The notes beneath the pieces are model-generated. The model did not search any database, had not been told where the DNA came from, and was given only the letters and a program-made list of their open reading frames with translations. From assembly GCF_000020005.1 (NCBI RefSeq), contig NC_010718.1:1369001-1433000 (forward strand): a stretch of 64,000 nucleotides of DNA. Reading direction: 5' to 3'. Of the stretch, positions 44,717-52,647 are shown piece after piece (position 1 is the stretch's first letter; each line of letters opens with the position of its first letter). The stretch comes from Natranaerobius thermophilus JW/NM-WN-LF. Its GTDB lineage: Bacteria; Bacillota; Natranaerobiia; Natranaerobiales; Natranaerobiaceae. The position numbers were made by a program, and so were the translations under genes.

Positions 44717-46705
44717 ATGATTGGAGAACTGTTAATTAATCGATATCAAATAGTAATGCATGTTGGTACGGGAGGAATGGCATCGGTTTATAAAGCTAAG
44801 GATCAAATTTTAAACCGTTATGTTGCTATAAAAGTATTACTACCTCAATTTGCCCACGATGAGGAGTTCATAAAAAAGTTTCGCAGAGAAGCTCAAGCTG
44901 CTGCAAGCTTATCCCATTTTAACGTTGTGAGTATTTACGATGTAGGACAAGATGGGGATAGACATTTCATTGTAATGGAATATATTGAGGGGAAAAGTCT
45001 GAAGGAAGTTATTATAGAAAAAGCTCCGTTACCCGTAAACAAAGCGGTTGACATTGTCTGTCAAATTTCTGATGCTTTGATTCACGCCCATGCCAACAAT
45101 GTGGTTCATAGAGATATAAAACCTCATAATATTTTAATTACAACAGAGGGTAAGGCTAAGGTAACTGATTTTGGTATAGCAAGAGCAGTATCCGAAGCTA
45201 CACAAACCTATACTAGTTCTGTCATGGGCTCCGCCCACTACTTTTCGCCGGAACAAGCCAAAGGAAGTTATACTAGCGAACGTTCTGACATTTATTCGGT
45301 AGGTGTAGTTTTGTATGAAATGCTAACTGGTAATGTTCCTTTCAATGGCGGTAGTCCTGTATCTGTAGCCTTAAAGCATATTCAAGAAATGCCTGAAAAA
45401 CCTACAAATTATAATCCTGATATACCTCAAGAGCTTGAACGTGTGATAATGCGTGCTCTAGAAAAAGATCAAGCTTTTAGATATCAAAATGTGAAAGATT
45501 TGATGGATGACTTGAGAAACTTTGTCGACAATCCCACCTACTCGTCATACTTTAATTCAGATTTTCAAGATGACTACTGCCTTCAAGACAAGTATTTTAA
45601 GGCAAATAACCATAGAGAAGGGGTATCACCTGAAGATTTTCCCACTCAGGAGATACCTGTAGTTGGGCAAGAACAAAGTTCGTCTACTTCTTCAGATCAA
45701 GGAACCGATAAGGTGGAGGGAAACAATGTGAACAAGAAAAAGCGTACTAAAAAATCCAGACCTAAAATTTCGATAAAGAAATTACTGCTGGCAATTTTGA
45801 TACTTGGTGTGATTATTGGAGGAGTATCCTGGGGAGTTAATCGAATAATGGCTTTTTTAGTAGTTCCCCAAGTAACTGTACCTAATGTACAGGAAATGTC
45901 TTTAGATGAAGCCCAAGAAACTTTGCAAGAAGAAGGGCTTGATAGTGCAGTAACTGAAAGGGAACCTCATCCAGAAATTGAGGCAACTTATGTTATTCGG
46001 CAAGACCCTGAAGCTGACAGCACAGTTCGGCAAAATAGAACAATAGGTTTGATTATTAGTGAAGGTCCGGAATTACTGCAAGTACCGGACGTTGAAGGAA
46101 TGAGCCAACGTGAAGCTGTAATAAAACTAGAACAAGGTGGATTTGAAGTTCAGGTAGAGGAAAAATATGACGAAGTAGAAGCTAATAAGGTGATATCTCA
46201 AGACCCAAGTGAAGATACAGAATTAGAGGAAGGTGAGCAGGTCTATATAACTGTTAGTTTAGGGGAAGAACCTTTTGTTTTACCAGACTTTGTCGGGGAA
46301 GATTTCGAAGAAATAGAAGAAGAAATTGATGATTTAGATTTAGAACTGAGAAACACTTATGAAGAAGAAGACCCCACATTACCTTCAGAAGTCATTACTA
46401 GACAATGGCCTGATTCCGGGGAAGAAGTGCAACCTGGGGACAATGTAGATCTTTGGGTTAATAAAGCAGAAGAACAGGACGAAGATGTAGAACGACATAC
46501 TATACAGCTTGAGAATTTACCCACTGATGAGGAAATTAAAATCGTTGTTGATGATGAATTAGGAGCTCATGTAGTCTTTGAAGGAGTTCCTGAAGAAGAT
46601 TCAATGGAAATTGAGGGAACAGAACAAGGAATAGTTGAAATATCTACCCAAGATGAACAAGGTGAATTCACACAGATTTACGATATCATAATTTTCCCCG
46701 AGTAA
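44717..46705 (+). CDS. prkC: PASTA-domain Ser/Thr kinase PrkC
   Basis: Membrane kinase sensing muropeptides; in Bacillus it triggers spore germination and controls wall growth. 662 residues from ATG 44717, six bases after AGAGGTG (GTG 44708 is possible). Kinase domain 1-270 with GTGGMASVYKA, HRDIKPHN near residue 131 and DFG. One membrane segment spans about 356-375. Outside there are three PASTA repeats (VPNVQEM, VPDVEGM, LPDFVGE) and a C-terminal domain of about 75 residues. The external part is extremely acidic: the third PASTA repeat has about 23 acidic to 3 basic residues. Confidence 0.97.
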   Translation: MIGELLINRYQIVMHVGTGGMASVYKAKDQILNRYVAIKVLLPQFAHDEEFIKKFRREAQAAASLSHFNVVSIYDVGQDGDRHFIVMEYIEGKSLKEVIIEKAPLPVNKAVDIVCQISDALIHAHANNVVHRDIKPHNILITTEGKAKVTDFGIARAVSEATQTYTSSVMGSAHYFSPEQAKGSYTSERSDIYSVGVVLYEMLTGNVPFNGGSPVSVALKHIQEMPEKPTNYNPDIPQELERVIMRALEKDQAFRYQNVKDLMDDLRNFVDNPTYSSYFNSDFQDDYCLQDKYFKANNHREGVSPEDFPTQEIPVVGQEQSSSTSSDQGTDKVEGNNVNKKKRTKKSRPKISIKKLLLAILILGVIIGGVSWGVNRIMAFLVVPQVTVPNVQEMSLDEAQETLQEEGLDSAVTEREPHPEIEATYVIRQDPEADSTVRQNRTIGLIISEGPELLQVPDVEGMSQREAVIKLEQGGFEVQVEEKYDEVEANKVISQDPSEDTELEEGEQVYITVSLGEEPFVLPDFVGEDFEEIEEEIDDLDLELRNTYEEEDPTLPSEVITRQWPDSGEEVQPGDNVDLWVNKAEEQDEDVERHTIQLENLPTDEEIKIVVDDELGAHVVFEGVPEEDSMEIEGTEQGIVEISTQDEQGEFTQIYDIIIFPE

Positions 46706-46720
46706 GGTGGGTGATAATAA

Positions 46721-47587
46721 ATGCAGGGTAGAGTAGTCAAAATTATAAATGATTTCTATTATGTACAAGGCAATGAAAAGAACGCAACAATAGAATGTAA
46801 ATTAAAAGGCAATTTAATTAAAGATAATAACTTTCCCTTAGTAGGAGACGTAGTTTTAGTGGAACTTACAGGGGAAGGGCAGGGTATGATATCAGATTTA
46901 TCATCCCGAGAGAACCGGCTTGTAAAACCTGCAGTTGCCAATGTGGATCAGGTGATTGTAGTCACATCTGTCAAAAACCCTAAACCGAATCTCCAATTAG
47001 TTGACCGTCTATTGGTTTGGGCTTATTTTGAAGGATTACAGGGAATGGTCTGTATTAACAAAAGAGAACTAGACTATCAAAAAGCACAGGAATTGGCTGA
47101 AATATATAAAACTTCAGAGATAAATACAACCTTAATCAGTGTCAAGGAAAACGATCTGGATCATCTCCCAAAATTCTTTGAAAATAAAACTTCCGTTCTA
47201 GCTGGTCAATCTGGCGTAGGTAAATCCAGTATTTTAAACACCTTGAATCCGGACTTAAACTTGGAGGTAAATCCCGTAAGCAGAAAAGCTGGTACGGGCA
47301 AACATACCACCCGTCATTGTCAACTTTTAAAAGCCGGTGGAGGATTTTTAGTTGATACACCAGGATTTAACAAAAAAAAGTTGCCAGAAATAGTGCCAGA
47401 ACAGCTAGAACTTGCATTTCCAGAAATAAAAAAGCATTCTTCAGATTGCAAATTTAATGACTGCTCTCATAGAAAGGAACCTGATTGTCAAGTTAAGAAA
47501 TTGGTCGGCACTGATATACCTACTACGAGATACGAACACTTTGTCAAATTTTTTGAAGAATTGGTAGACATGGAAAGGAGTTTTTGA
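46721..47587 (+). CDS. rsgA: Ribosome small subunit-dependent GTPase RsgA
   Basis: Circularly permuted GTPase (YjeQ/CpgA) that helps mature the 30S subunit. 288 residues: N-terminal OB fold, then G4-like INKRELD before G1 GQSGVGKSS (around residue 162) and G3 DTPGF, and a C-terminal zinc site with CKFNDCSH and CQVKK. CpgA of Bacillus is also a PrkC substrate, consistent with its place after prkC. The stop overlaps the rpe start. Confidence 0.97.
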   Translation: MQGRVVKIINDFYYVQGNEKNATIECKLKGNLIKDNNFPLVGDVVLVELTGEGQGMISDLSSRENRLVKPAVANVDQVIVVTSVKNPKPNLQLVDRLLVWAYFEGLQGMVCINKRELDYQKAQELAEIYKTSEINTTLISVKENDLDHLPKFFENKTSVLAGQSGVGKSSILNTLNPDLNLEVNPVSRKAGTGKHTTRHCQLLKAGGGFLVDTPGFNKKKLPEIVPEQLELAFPEIKKHSSDCKFNDCSHRKEPDCQVKKLVGTDIPTTRYEHFVKFFEELVDMERSF

Positions 47588-48261
47588 TGATGACATTAGT
47601 GGCACCATCAATATTATCAGCTGATTTATTGAAGTTAGAAGAGCAGATCAAGGCTGTTGAAGCTGCTGGGGCAGATATGATTCACGTCGATGTAATGGAT
47701 GGACGATTCGTTCCCAATATAACCATGGGACCCAAAATTGTTGAAGCCCTCAAGAGAATAACCTCTATTCCTTGTGATGTACATTTGATGATTGAAGAAC
47801 CGGAAAAGTATATCGACAAATTCGCTCAAGCAGGTGCCGATATATTGACTATTCATCAGGAAGCTTCATTGCATTTGGACAGAAATATAGAAGCAATTAC
47901 TGCACATGATATTAAAGCTGGAGTTTCTTTAAACCCTGCTACACCTTTAGAGCAAATAAAGTGGGTATTACCAAAACTGGATCAGGTTTTATTGATGAGT
48001 GTTAATCCTGGGTTTGGTGGACAAAAATATATACCATATGTATCAGGCAAAATAAGCGATTTGGATAAAATTCGAAAGGCGGGTAAATATAGCTTTATGA
48101 TTCAAGTTGATGGAGGAATAAATCACAGTAATGCCAAACAGGTGCTGGACTCTGGTGCAGATATACTGGTAGCAGGCTCTGCTATATTTTCATCCAAACT
48201 GGGGTTAGAACAAGCTATTAAATTGTTAAAATACCCTTCCCCAGATCCAACTTCTATTTAG
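47587..48261 (+). CDS. rpe: Ribulose-phosphate 3-epimerase
   Basis: Interconverts ribulose-5-phosphate and xylulose-5-phosphate in the pentose phosphate pathway. 224 residues as a TIM barrel with APSILSADLLKLEEQ, HVDVMDGRFVPNITMGP, MSVNPGFGGQ and VDGGI. ATG 47587 overlaps the rsgA stop by one base; ATG 47590 is an equal alternative. GGAG is six bases upstream. Ends the rlmN operon. Confidence 0.96.
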   Translation: MMTLVAPSILSADLLKLEEQIKAVEAAGADMIHVDVMDGRFVPNITMGPKIVEALKRITSIPCDVHLMIEEPEKYIDKFAQAGADILTIHQEASLHLDRNIEAITAHDIKAGVSLNPATPLEQIKWVLPKLDQVLLMSVNPGFGGQKYIPYVSGKISDLDKIRKAGKYSFMIQVDGGINHSNAKQVLDSGADILVAGSAIFSSKLGLEQAIKLLKYPSPDPTSI

Positions 48262-48313
48262 ATTTTCTCTAAAATTTGTACATGCCGATTTTTCGAAAAG
48301 AGTTCATAGTTAA

Positions 48314-48340
48314 ACATAGATTAGTGAATTATGCATAAAA
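48314..48340 (+). promoter_or_regulatory. Candidate sigma-E promoter for spoVM
   Basis: CATAAAAT at 48333-48340 agrees with the sigma-E -10 (CATACAMT) at 7 of 8 positions. ACATAGA 12 bases upstream keeps the ATA core of the -35. spoVM is a sigma-E gene in Bacillus. The leader would be about 105 bases. Confidence 0.45.
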
Positions 48341-48451
48341 TATAATAAACAAAATAGAAGAAAGTAACATTCTGTCGGTTTCAATAATAGAATAATACCA
48401 ACCCAAATTTGGTGTTGAAATAATTAATTATTATTTGGGGGAGGGATTTGA

Positions 48452-48541
48452 ATGAAATTTTATACAATCAAATTACCTGGGTTTTTAGCTAAATTATTGA
48501 GAGGTTTTTTAGGTAAAGGGAATAAGGGACAGGAGTCGTAA
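48452..48541 (+). CDS. spoVM: Stage V sporulation protein M
   Basis: A 29-residue amphipathic peptide that recognises the convex forespore membrane and recruits SpoIVA to start coat assembly. The sequence begins MKFYTIKLPGFLAKLLRGFL, matching the Bacillus peptide at MKFYTIKLP and then in its helix pattern. The tail (GKGNKGQES) is slightly longer and polar. GGGGGAGGG precedes the ATG with good spacing. Position between rpe and rpmB/yloU is the conserved one. Such a short gene is easily missed by automatic annotation. Confidence 0.96.
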   Translation: MKFYTIKLPGFLAKLLRGFLGKGNKGQES

Positions 48542-48553
48542 AATAAAATAAAT

Positions 48554-48580
48554 AAAAAAGCGCTTTTACAGCGCTTTTTT
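48554..48580. terminator. Bidirectional terminator between spoVM and rpmB
   Basis: AAAAAAGCGCT pairs with AGCGCTTTTTT around TTTAC, giving a T run on both strands between convergent genes. Confidence 0.93.
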
Positions 48581-48582
48581 AC

Positions 48583-48774
48583 TTAAAATGCTCTTTCTAT
48601 TTTCCCGGCTTTAATACACTGGGTGCACACTTTAACTTTTTTAGGTCTGCCATCGACCATGGCTTTTAATTTTTGGATATTCCCCTTCCATTTTCTTTTT
48701 GTTTTCTTATTGGAATGGGATACACTTGCACCGGAGTTATTTCCTTTACCGCAAATTTCACATAAATTAGCCAT
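48583..48774 (-). CDS. rpmB: 50S ribosomal protein L28
   Basis: 63-residue large-subunit protein. Contains CEICGKGNNSGASVSHSNKK and VCTQCIKAGKIE, so this is the four-cysteine, zinc-binding form. Reads opposite to its neighbours, exactly as in Bacillus between spoVM and yloU. Start codon follows AAGGGGG on the minus strand. Confidence 0.98.
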   Translation of the reverse strand: MANLCEICGKGNNSGASVSHSNKKTKRKWKGNIQKLKAMVDGRPKKVKVCTQCIKAGKIERAF

Positions 48775-48867
48775 TTTTATACCCCCTTTATTTTGATATT
48801 GGATGAGTTGTTCTACCTGTTTATTTTCTAACTAAGTAATTATAATAATACCAACTAAACTATGTGT

Positions 48868-48896
48868 ATTTTAGCATAAGATACATTAACTGACAA
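48868..48896 (-). promoter_or_regulatory. Promoter for rpmB
   Basis: On the minus strand, TTGTCA (48891-48896), 17 bases, TAAAAT (48868-48873) with a TGC extension. The same TATGCTAAAAT occurs in the ileS promoter. Confidence 0.75.
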
Positions 48897-48936
48897 GAAA
48901 AGAAGGAATTATCGAAAAGCATATTGAATTATAGAC

Positions 48937-48966
48937 TTGGATAAAGCTAGGGTTAAGTACTATAAT
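48937..48966 (+). promoter_or_regulatory. Promoter for yloU-fakA
   Basis: TTGGAT at 48937-48942, 18 bases, and a perfect TATAAT at 48961-48966. Transcription would start only a few bases before the Shine-Dalgarno sequence at 48978, giving a very short leader made mostly of the hairpin. Confidence 0.6.
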
Positions 48967-48977
48967 ATCCTTATAAA

Positions 48978-49013
48978 AAGGAGGTGAATCCTGGCGTATA
49001 AGCCAGGTTTAAT
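48978..49013 (+). promoter_or_regulatory. Split ribosome binding site: SD, hairpin, start codon of yloU
   Basis: A full-strength AAGGAGGTGA at 48978-48987 lies 26 bases before the yloU ATG. Between them CCTGGC (48990-48995) and GCCAGG (49002-49007) form a stem around GTATAA. If the stem is folded, the remaining spacing is two plus six bases, the normal value. An in-frame TAA at 48999 excludes an earlier start. Confidence 0.75.
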
Positions 49014-49373
49014 ATGAAAGGAAATATCTTTGAAACGCAATATGGCCAAATTTCGTTATCCGAACAAGTAATTGCCACTATAGCAGGGATTTCAGCTATT
49101 GAATGTTACGGATTAGTAGGGATGGCTTCTCGCAGGTTAAAAGACGGTATAAATGAAATTCTAAGAAAAGAAGATTTAAGCAAAGGTGTTGAGATTAAAG
49201 TTTCAGAAGACAAGCTGGTCATTGAACTATATATCATCGTCAGTTATGGTACTAAAATATCCGTAGTAGCCCATAATGTTATGGAAAAAGTAAAATACAC
49301 TGTGGAATATTATACTGGACTGGAAGTTGAGGAAGTAAATATCAATGTACAGGGTGTAAGGGTTCAGGAGTAA
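49014..49373 (+). CDS. yloU: Asp23/Gls24 family envelope stress protein YloU
   Basis: Small protein of 119 residues; Asp23 relatives attach to the membrane and respond to wall or alkaline stress. GQISLSEQVIATIAGISAIECYGLVGM, KVSEDKLVIELYIIVSYG and VNINVQGVRV are the family pattern. ATG 49014 is the only usable start and its Shine-Dalgarno sequence is displaced by a hairpin. fakA follows after 14 bases, the usual pair. Confidence 0.94.
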   Translation: MKGNIFETQYGQISLSEQVIATIAGISAIECYGLVGMASRRLKDGINEILRKEDLSKGVEIKVSEDKLVIELYIIVSYGTKISVVAHNVMEKVKYTVEYYTGLEVEEVNINVQGVRVQE

Positions 49374-49387
49374 AGGGGGTACAAATA

Positions 49388-51052
49388 TTGAGTAAAGAAA
49401 CCATTGACGGATTAATGTTAAAACAAATGATAGCTGGTGGAGCAGTTTCATTAAATAAAGCAAAAGAAGAAATTAATTCTCTCAATGTTTTTCCCGTACC
49501 TGACGGTGATACGGGTACTAACATGAATTTAACAGTAAAATCGGCTAAGGAAGAGGCTGAAAAAGTTACTACTAATCATGCTGGTGAAGTGGCCAAGGCT
49601 ATCTCAAAAGGAGCATTAATGGGAGCACGAGGTAATTCAGGTGTTATTTTAAGCCAGCTATTTAGAGGCTTTGCTAAAGAGTTAGAACAGTATGCTGAAA
49701 TAGATGTGAAAACCTTTATCAAAGCCATGAATTCTGGTGTAAACACAGCTTACAAAGCTGTTATGAAGCCAGTTGAAGGTACTATTTTAACTGTTGCTAA
49801 AGATGCTGCTAAAGGAGGACAAAAATATGTCCGCAACAAGTCAGAAACTAATTTTAATGAACTATTAAATTATGTAATTCAAAGTACTGATGAAGGTGTT
49901 CAAAGAACACCACAACAATTAAAGGTTCTAAAAGAAGCTGGTGTAGTAGATGCTGGAGGTAAAGGATTATACTATATTTACTATGGATTTTTAATGGGAC
50001 TTTCTGGCGAGGATTTTTCCTCTTTGAAGGTAGATATACCTATCGCCGAAAGTCAGATTCCTGAAGGTCATCACGAAGAAGATGCTGATTTGGTTTACAA
50101 ATTTTGTACGGAATTTATTCTTTCTGGTGTAAATCAGCCAGAAGAAACTGAGAAGACTCTCAAACAGGAATTGATGGCCTATGGTGATTCTTTACTGGTA
50201 GTAGGTGAAACTGATATAGTTAAAGTCCATGTACATACTAATCGACCGGGAAAAGTCCTGGAAGATTCAATGAAATTTGGAGAACTAACAGACATCAAAA
50301 TAGATAATATGAAAAAACAACACGATACAGAAATAATTAAAAATGAAGAACCAGGGGATAGTAAGGAAGACGAGTTTAATGAAGAACAAATAGATAAGGT
50401 GGGAGTTATAACGGTTGTTAATGGAGCTGGTTTTGATGAGATCTTTCAAAGTTTAGGTGCTTCTCATGTAGTTACAGGCGGACAAACTATGAACCCTAGC
50501 ACTGAAGATTTAATTAACGCAATTAATCAAATACCTGAGTCCAGTGTTATTTTATTACCGAATAATAAGAACATTATTATGGCTTGTGAGCAGGCTAAGG
50601 AAATATCAGACAAACAGGTAGAAGTTATCCCTACAAAAACGATCCCTCAAGGTATAAGCTCTATGATGGCCTTTGACCCAGAAGCCGACGATATGAAAGA
50701 AATGGCTGAGGATATGGGAGACGCTTCTCAAGAAGTTATTACTGGAGAAATAACTTACGCCGTTAGAGATACTAAGATTGATGATATGGATATTAAAAAG
50801 GATGAAATAATAGCTATAGTAGATGGGAAAATCACTAATCACGGAACTGAATCTGAACAAGTGTTATTAGATGCTTTAAATGATTTAGTTTCGGAAGACC
50901 ACGAAATTATAACCATTTATTATGGTGAAAATACTAATAAATCTAAAGTTGATAATTTAATTTCAGATCTAGAAGGTATTTTCACCGACTGTGAAATTGA
51001 AAGCCATTACGGAGGTCAACCGTTATATTACTATACATTTTCTGTGGAGTAA
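49388..51052 (+). CDS. fakA: DhaL/DAK2-domain fatty acid kinase FakA (YloV)
   Basis: Phosphorylates fatty acids held by a FakB (DegV) protein so exogenous fatty acids can enter phospholipids. 554 residues from TTG 49388 after AAGGGGG. N-terminal DhaL domain with VPDGDTGTNM near residue 37-46 and GARGNSGVILSQLFRG; the middle and C-terminal domains follow the FakA layout. The neighbouring degV gene could be its FakB partner, and plsX downstream uses the acyl-phosphate pool. Confidence 0.95.
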   Translation: MSKETIDGLMLKQMIAGGAVSLNKAKEEINSLNVFPVPDGDTGTNMNLTVKSAKEEAEKVTTNHAGEVAKAISKGALMGARGNSGVILSQLFRGFAKELEQYAEIDVKTFIKAMNSGVNTAYKAVMKPVEGTILTVAKDAAKGGQKYVRNKSETNFNELLNYVIQSTDEGVQRTPQQLKVLKEAGVVDAGGKGLYYIYYGFLMGLSGEDFSSLKVDIPIAESQIPEGHHEEDADLVYKFCTEFILSGVNQPEETEKTLKQELMAYGDSLLVVGETDIVKVHVHTNRPGKVLEDSMKFGELTDIKIDNMKKQHDTEIIKNEEPGDSKEDEFNEEQIDKVGVITVVNGAGFDEIFQSLGASHVVTGGQTMNPSTEDLINAINQIPESSVILLPNNKNIIMACEQAKEISDKQVEVIPTKTIPQGISSMMAFDPEADDMKEMAEDMGDASQEVITGEITYAVRDTKIDDMDIKKDEIIAIVDGKITNHGTESEQVLLDALNDLVSEDHEIITIYYGENTNKSKVDNLISDLEGIFTDCEIESHYGGQPLYYYTFSVE

Positions 51053-51068
51053 TTAAGGAGGCTAGACT

Positions 51069-51908
51069 ATGACGATTCATATAGTAACTGATAGTACATG
51101 TGATTTACCTAAAGAAATAATAGAAAAATATAGTATCAATGTAGTACCCTTAAACGTTCATTTTGCGGAAAATACCTATAAAGACAAGATTGACTTATTT
51201 CCTGATGAATTCTACCAAAAATTAGTGAATTCACAGGAACATCCCGAAACTTCTCAACCTTCTCCAGGAGATTTTGTAAACTGTTATCAAGAAATTGCAG
51301 GGGAGAAGGATCAAATATTATCAATACATTTGTCCTCAGAGCTTAGTGGCACATTTCAATCAGCTAATATTGCTAAGGAAATGCTACCTGATTTAGATAT
51401 TACGGTGATTGATTCTAAATTGGCATCCCTGGCTATGGGATTATTAGTCAAAAAGGCTGCAGAAGCAAGAGAGCAAGGAGCTTCTATGGAAGAAATTGTC
51501 GACAAAATTGATGTTTTGAAAGAAAAAATTACCTTGTATTTTTTTGTGGATACTTTGGAATATTTAAAACGAGGAGGCAGAATTGGTAAGGCTCAAGCCC
51601 TGGTAGGCTCTCTTTTAGATATCAAACCGATATTAACCATTAATAATGAGGGAATCATTGAACCCATTGATAAAGTGAGAACAAAAAAGAAAGCAATAAA
51701 CAAGGTAATTGATCTATTAAAAGAAGCAAAGGGAGACGTGAATGTAACGGCGGGAATTCTTTATAGTGGTAATGAACAAGAAAATCTAGATATGATTAAA
51801 ACTAAAATTAGCGAAGAATTTAATTGTGAAGACATGGTGATTTCACCCTTCGGACCTGTTATTGGAGTCCATGTTGGTCCAGGGGCCTTTGGAGTATGTA
51901 TGATTTAA
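51069..51908 (+). CDS. DegV family fatty-acid-binding protein (FakB type)
   Basis: 279 residues. IVTDSTCDLPKE at the N-terminus, HLSSELSGTFQSA around residue 91, and the helix with DTLEYLKRGGRIGKA are DegV signatures for binding a single fatty acid. Sixteen bases after fakA, with AAGGAGG. Kinase and carrier protein in tandem support a FakAB system; chain specificity cannot be read from the sequence. Confidence 0.94.
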   Translation: MTIHIVTDSTCDLPKEIIEKYSINVVPLNVHFAENTYKDKIDLFPDEFYQKLVNSQEHPETSQPSPGDFVNCYQEIAGEKDQILSIHLSSELSGTFQSANIAKEMLPDLDITVIDSKLASLAMGLLVKKAAEAREQGASMEEIVDKIDVLKEKITLYFFVDTLEYLKRGGRIGKAQALVGSLLDIKPILTINNEGIIEPIDKVRTKKKAINKVIDLLKEAKGDVNVTAGILYSGNEQENLDMIKTKISEEFNCEDMVISPFGPVIGVHVGPGAFGVCMI

Positions 51909-51940
51909 CAAATAAAATTTAATAATTCATCATAAATCCG

Positions 51941-51973
51941 AACACAAGGGTGTTTATTGCCCTTGTGTTTTTT
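51941..51973 (+). terminator. Rho-independent terminator after degV
   Basis: AACACAAGGG pairs with CCCTTGTGTT around a nine-base loop, then six T. Confidence 0.93.
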
Positions 51974-52052
51974 AGTTAGGAAAACACTTCTAGTATTAAG
52001 TCTTGCTAAGGGAGAAATAATACAAATAGACAATAAAGAAGGAGGTGACAAT

Positions 52053-52274
52053 ATGGGTACAGGTCAAAAAAGAAACAAAGCTCTTGTAGAAGGTGCCGAG
52101 AGAGGCCTTTACCAATTCAAATATGAAGTAGCTAGCGAACTAGGAATTCAGCCTCCTCAAAGTGACTATTGGGGTAATCTTACCTCAAGAGACTGTGGTG
52201 CAGTAGGAGGCAACATGACTAGAAAGATGGTTGAAGCTTATGAAAACCAGTTGAGCCAAACAGGAGGTCAATAA
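52053..52274 (+). CDS. Alpha/beta-type small acid-soluble spore protein (SASP)
   Basis: DNA-coating spore protein, 73 residues from ATG 52053, which follows AAGGAGGTGA. KYEVASELGI contains the expected site for the germination protease GPR (EVASE), and NLTSRDCGAVGGNMTRKMV is the conserved DNA-binding segment. Bacillus proteins usually have Asn-Gly where this has Cys-Gly. The gene is isolated between two terminators, at the place where recG would be expected. No convincing sigma-G promoter was identified. Confidence 0.93.
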   Translation: MGTGQKRNKALVEGAERGLYQFKYEVASELGIQPPQSDYWGNLTSRDCGAVGGNMTRKMVEAYENQLSQTGGQ

Positions 52275-52306
52275 CAGAATATCTTCACACATATAAGTTA
52301 ACAGGG

Positions 52307-52334
52307 CCGGGTAGACTTAGATCTACCCGGTTTT
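52307..52334 (+). terminator. Rho-independent terminator after the SASP gene
   Basis: CCGGGTAGA pairs with TCTACCCGG around CTTAGA, then four T. Confidence 0.9.
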
Positions 52335-52573
52335 ATTTATATTCTCTAATAAATTTATTATAACCCAACGAAAAGGTTAAAAATGAAAAATGTAACATAA
52401 AAAAGAAAATTTTTTCCCTTTTATTAATAAACCAGGGTCTTATAGACCCTGGTTTACGGGAGAGGAGAAACCGGAGGAAGAGTTTGGGGTTAACCCTTCT
52501 ATGAATATTATTACCATTTAAGTAAAGAGTATACACTATTAAAAAATTTTGTAGCCAACATTACGAAACTTAA
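52331..52573. other. Gene-free, structured region between SASP and rsmD
   Basis: The whole gap is 373 bases and includes the SASP terminator. No convincing gene was found on either strand. It holds a perfect 27-base hairpin, a purine-rich stretch (about 52456-52485, with GGAGAGGAG and GGAGGAAGAG) and a GGGTTAACCC palindrome at 52487-52496. The rsmD promoter follows. A small RNA or a decayed gene are possible. Confidence 0.5.
52429..52455. repeat. Perfect 12-bp inverted repeat before rsmD
   Basis: AAACCAGGGTCT at 52429-52440 and AGACCCTGGTTT at 52444-52455 with a TAT loop. There is no T run on the + strand; on the minus strand the sequence beyond the stem is AT-rich but not a T run. The geometry (12-bp stem, 3-base loop) is the same as the murA-end hairpin. 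Confidence 0.8.
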
Positions 52574-52602
52574 TTGAAATTTCTTTTTTTTGTTGGTAGA
52601 AT
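52574..52602 (+). promoter_or_regulatory. Promoter for rsmD-coaD
   Basis: TTGAAA at 52574-52579, 17 bases of mostly T, TAGAAT at 52597-52602, about 45 bases before the rsmD ATG. Confidence 0.7.
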
Positions 52603-52647
52603 ATAGATGTTCTAAATCATTTATAATACAAGTGGTGAATATATAAT

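Noticed and set aside
52501-52521. Six-codon ATG frame after a purine-rich, SD-like stretch
   Set aside because: Too short to support as a gene; kept only as part of the unexplained gap.
52333-52536. 67-codon minus frame in the gap before rsmD
   Set aside because: Low-complexity composition, runs through the hairpin, no SD, no family resemblance.
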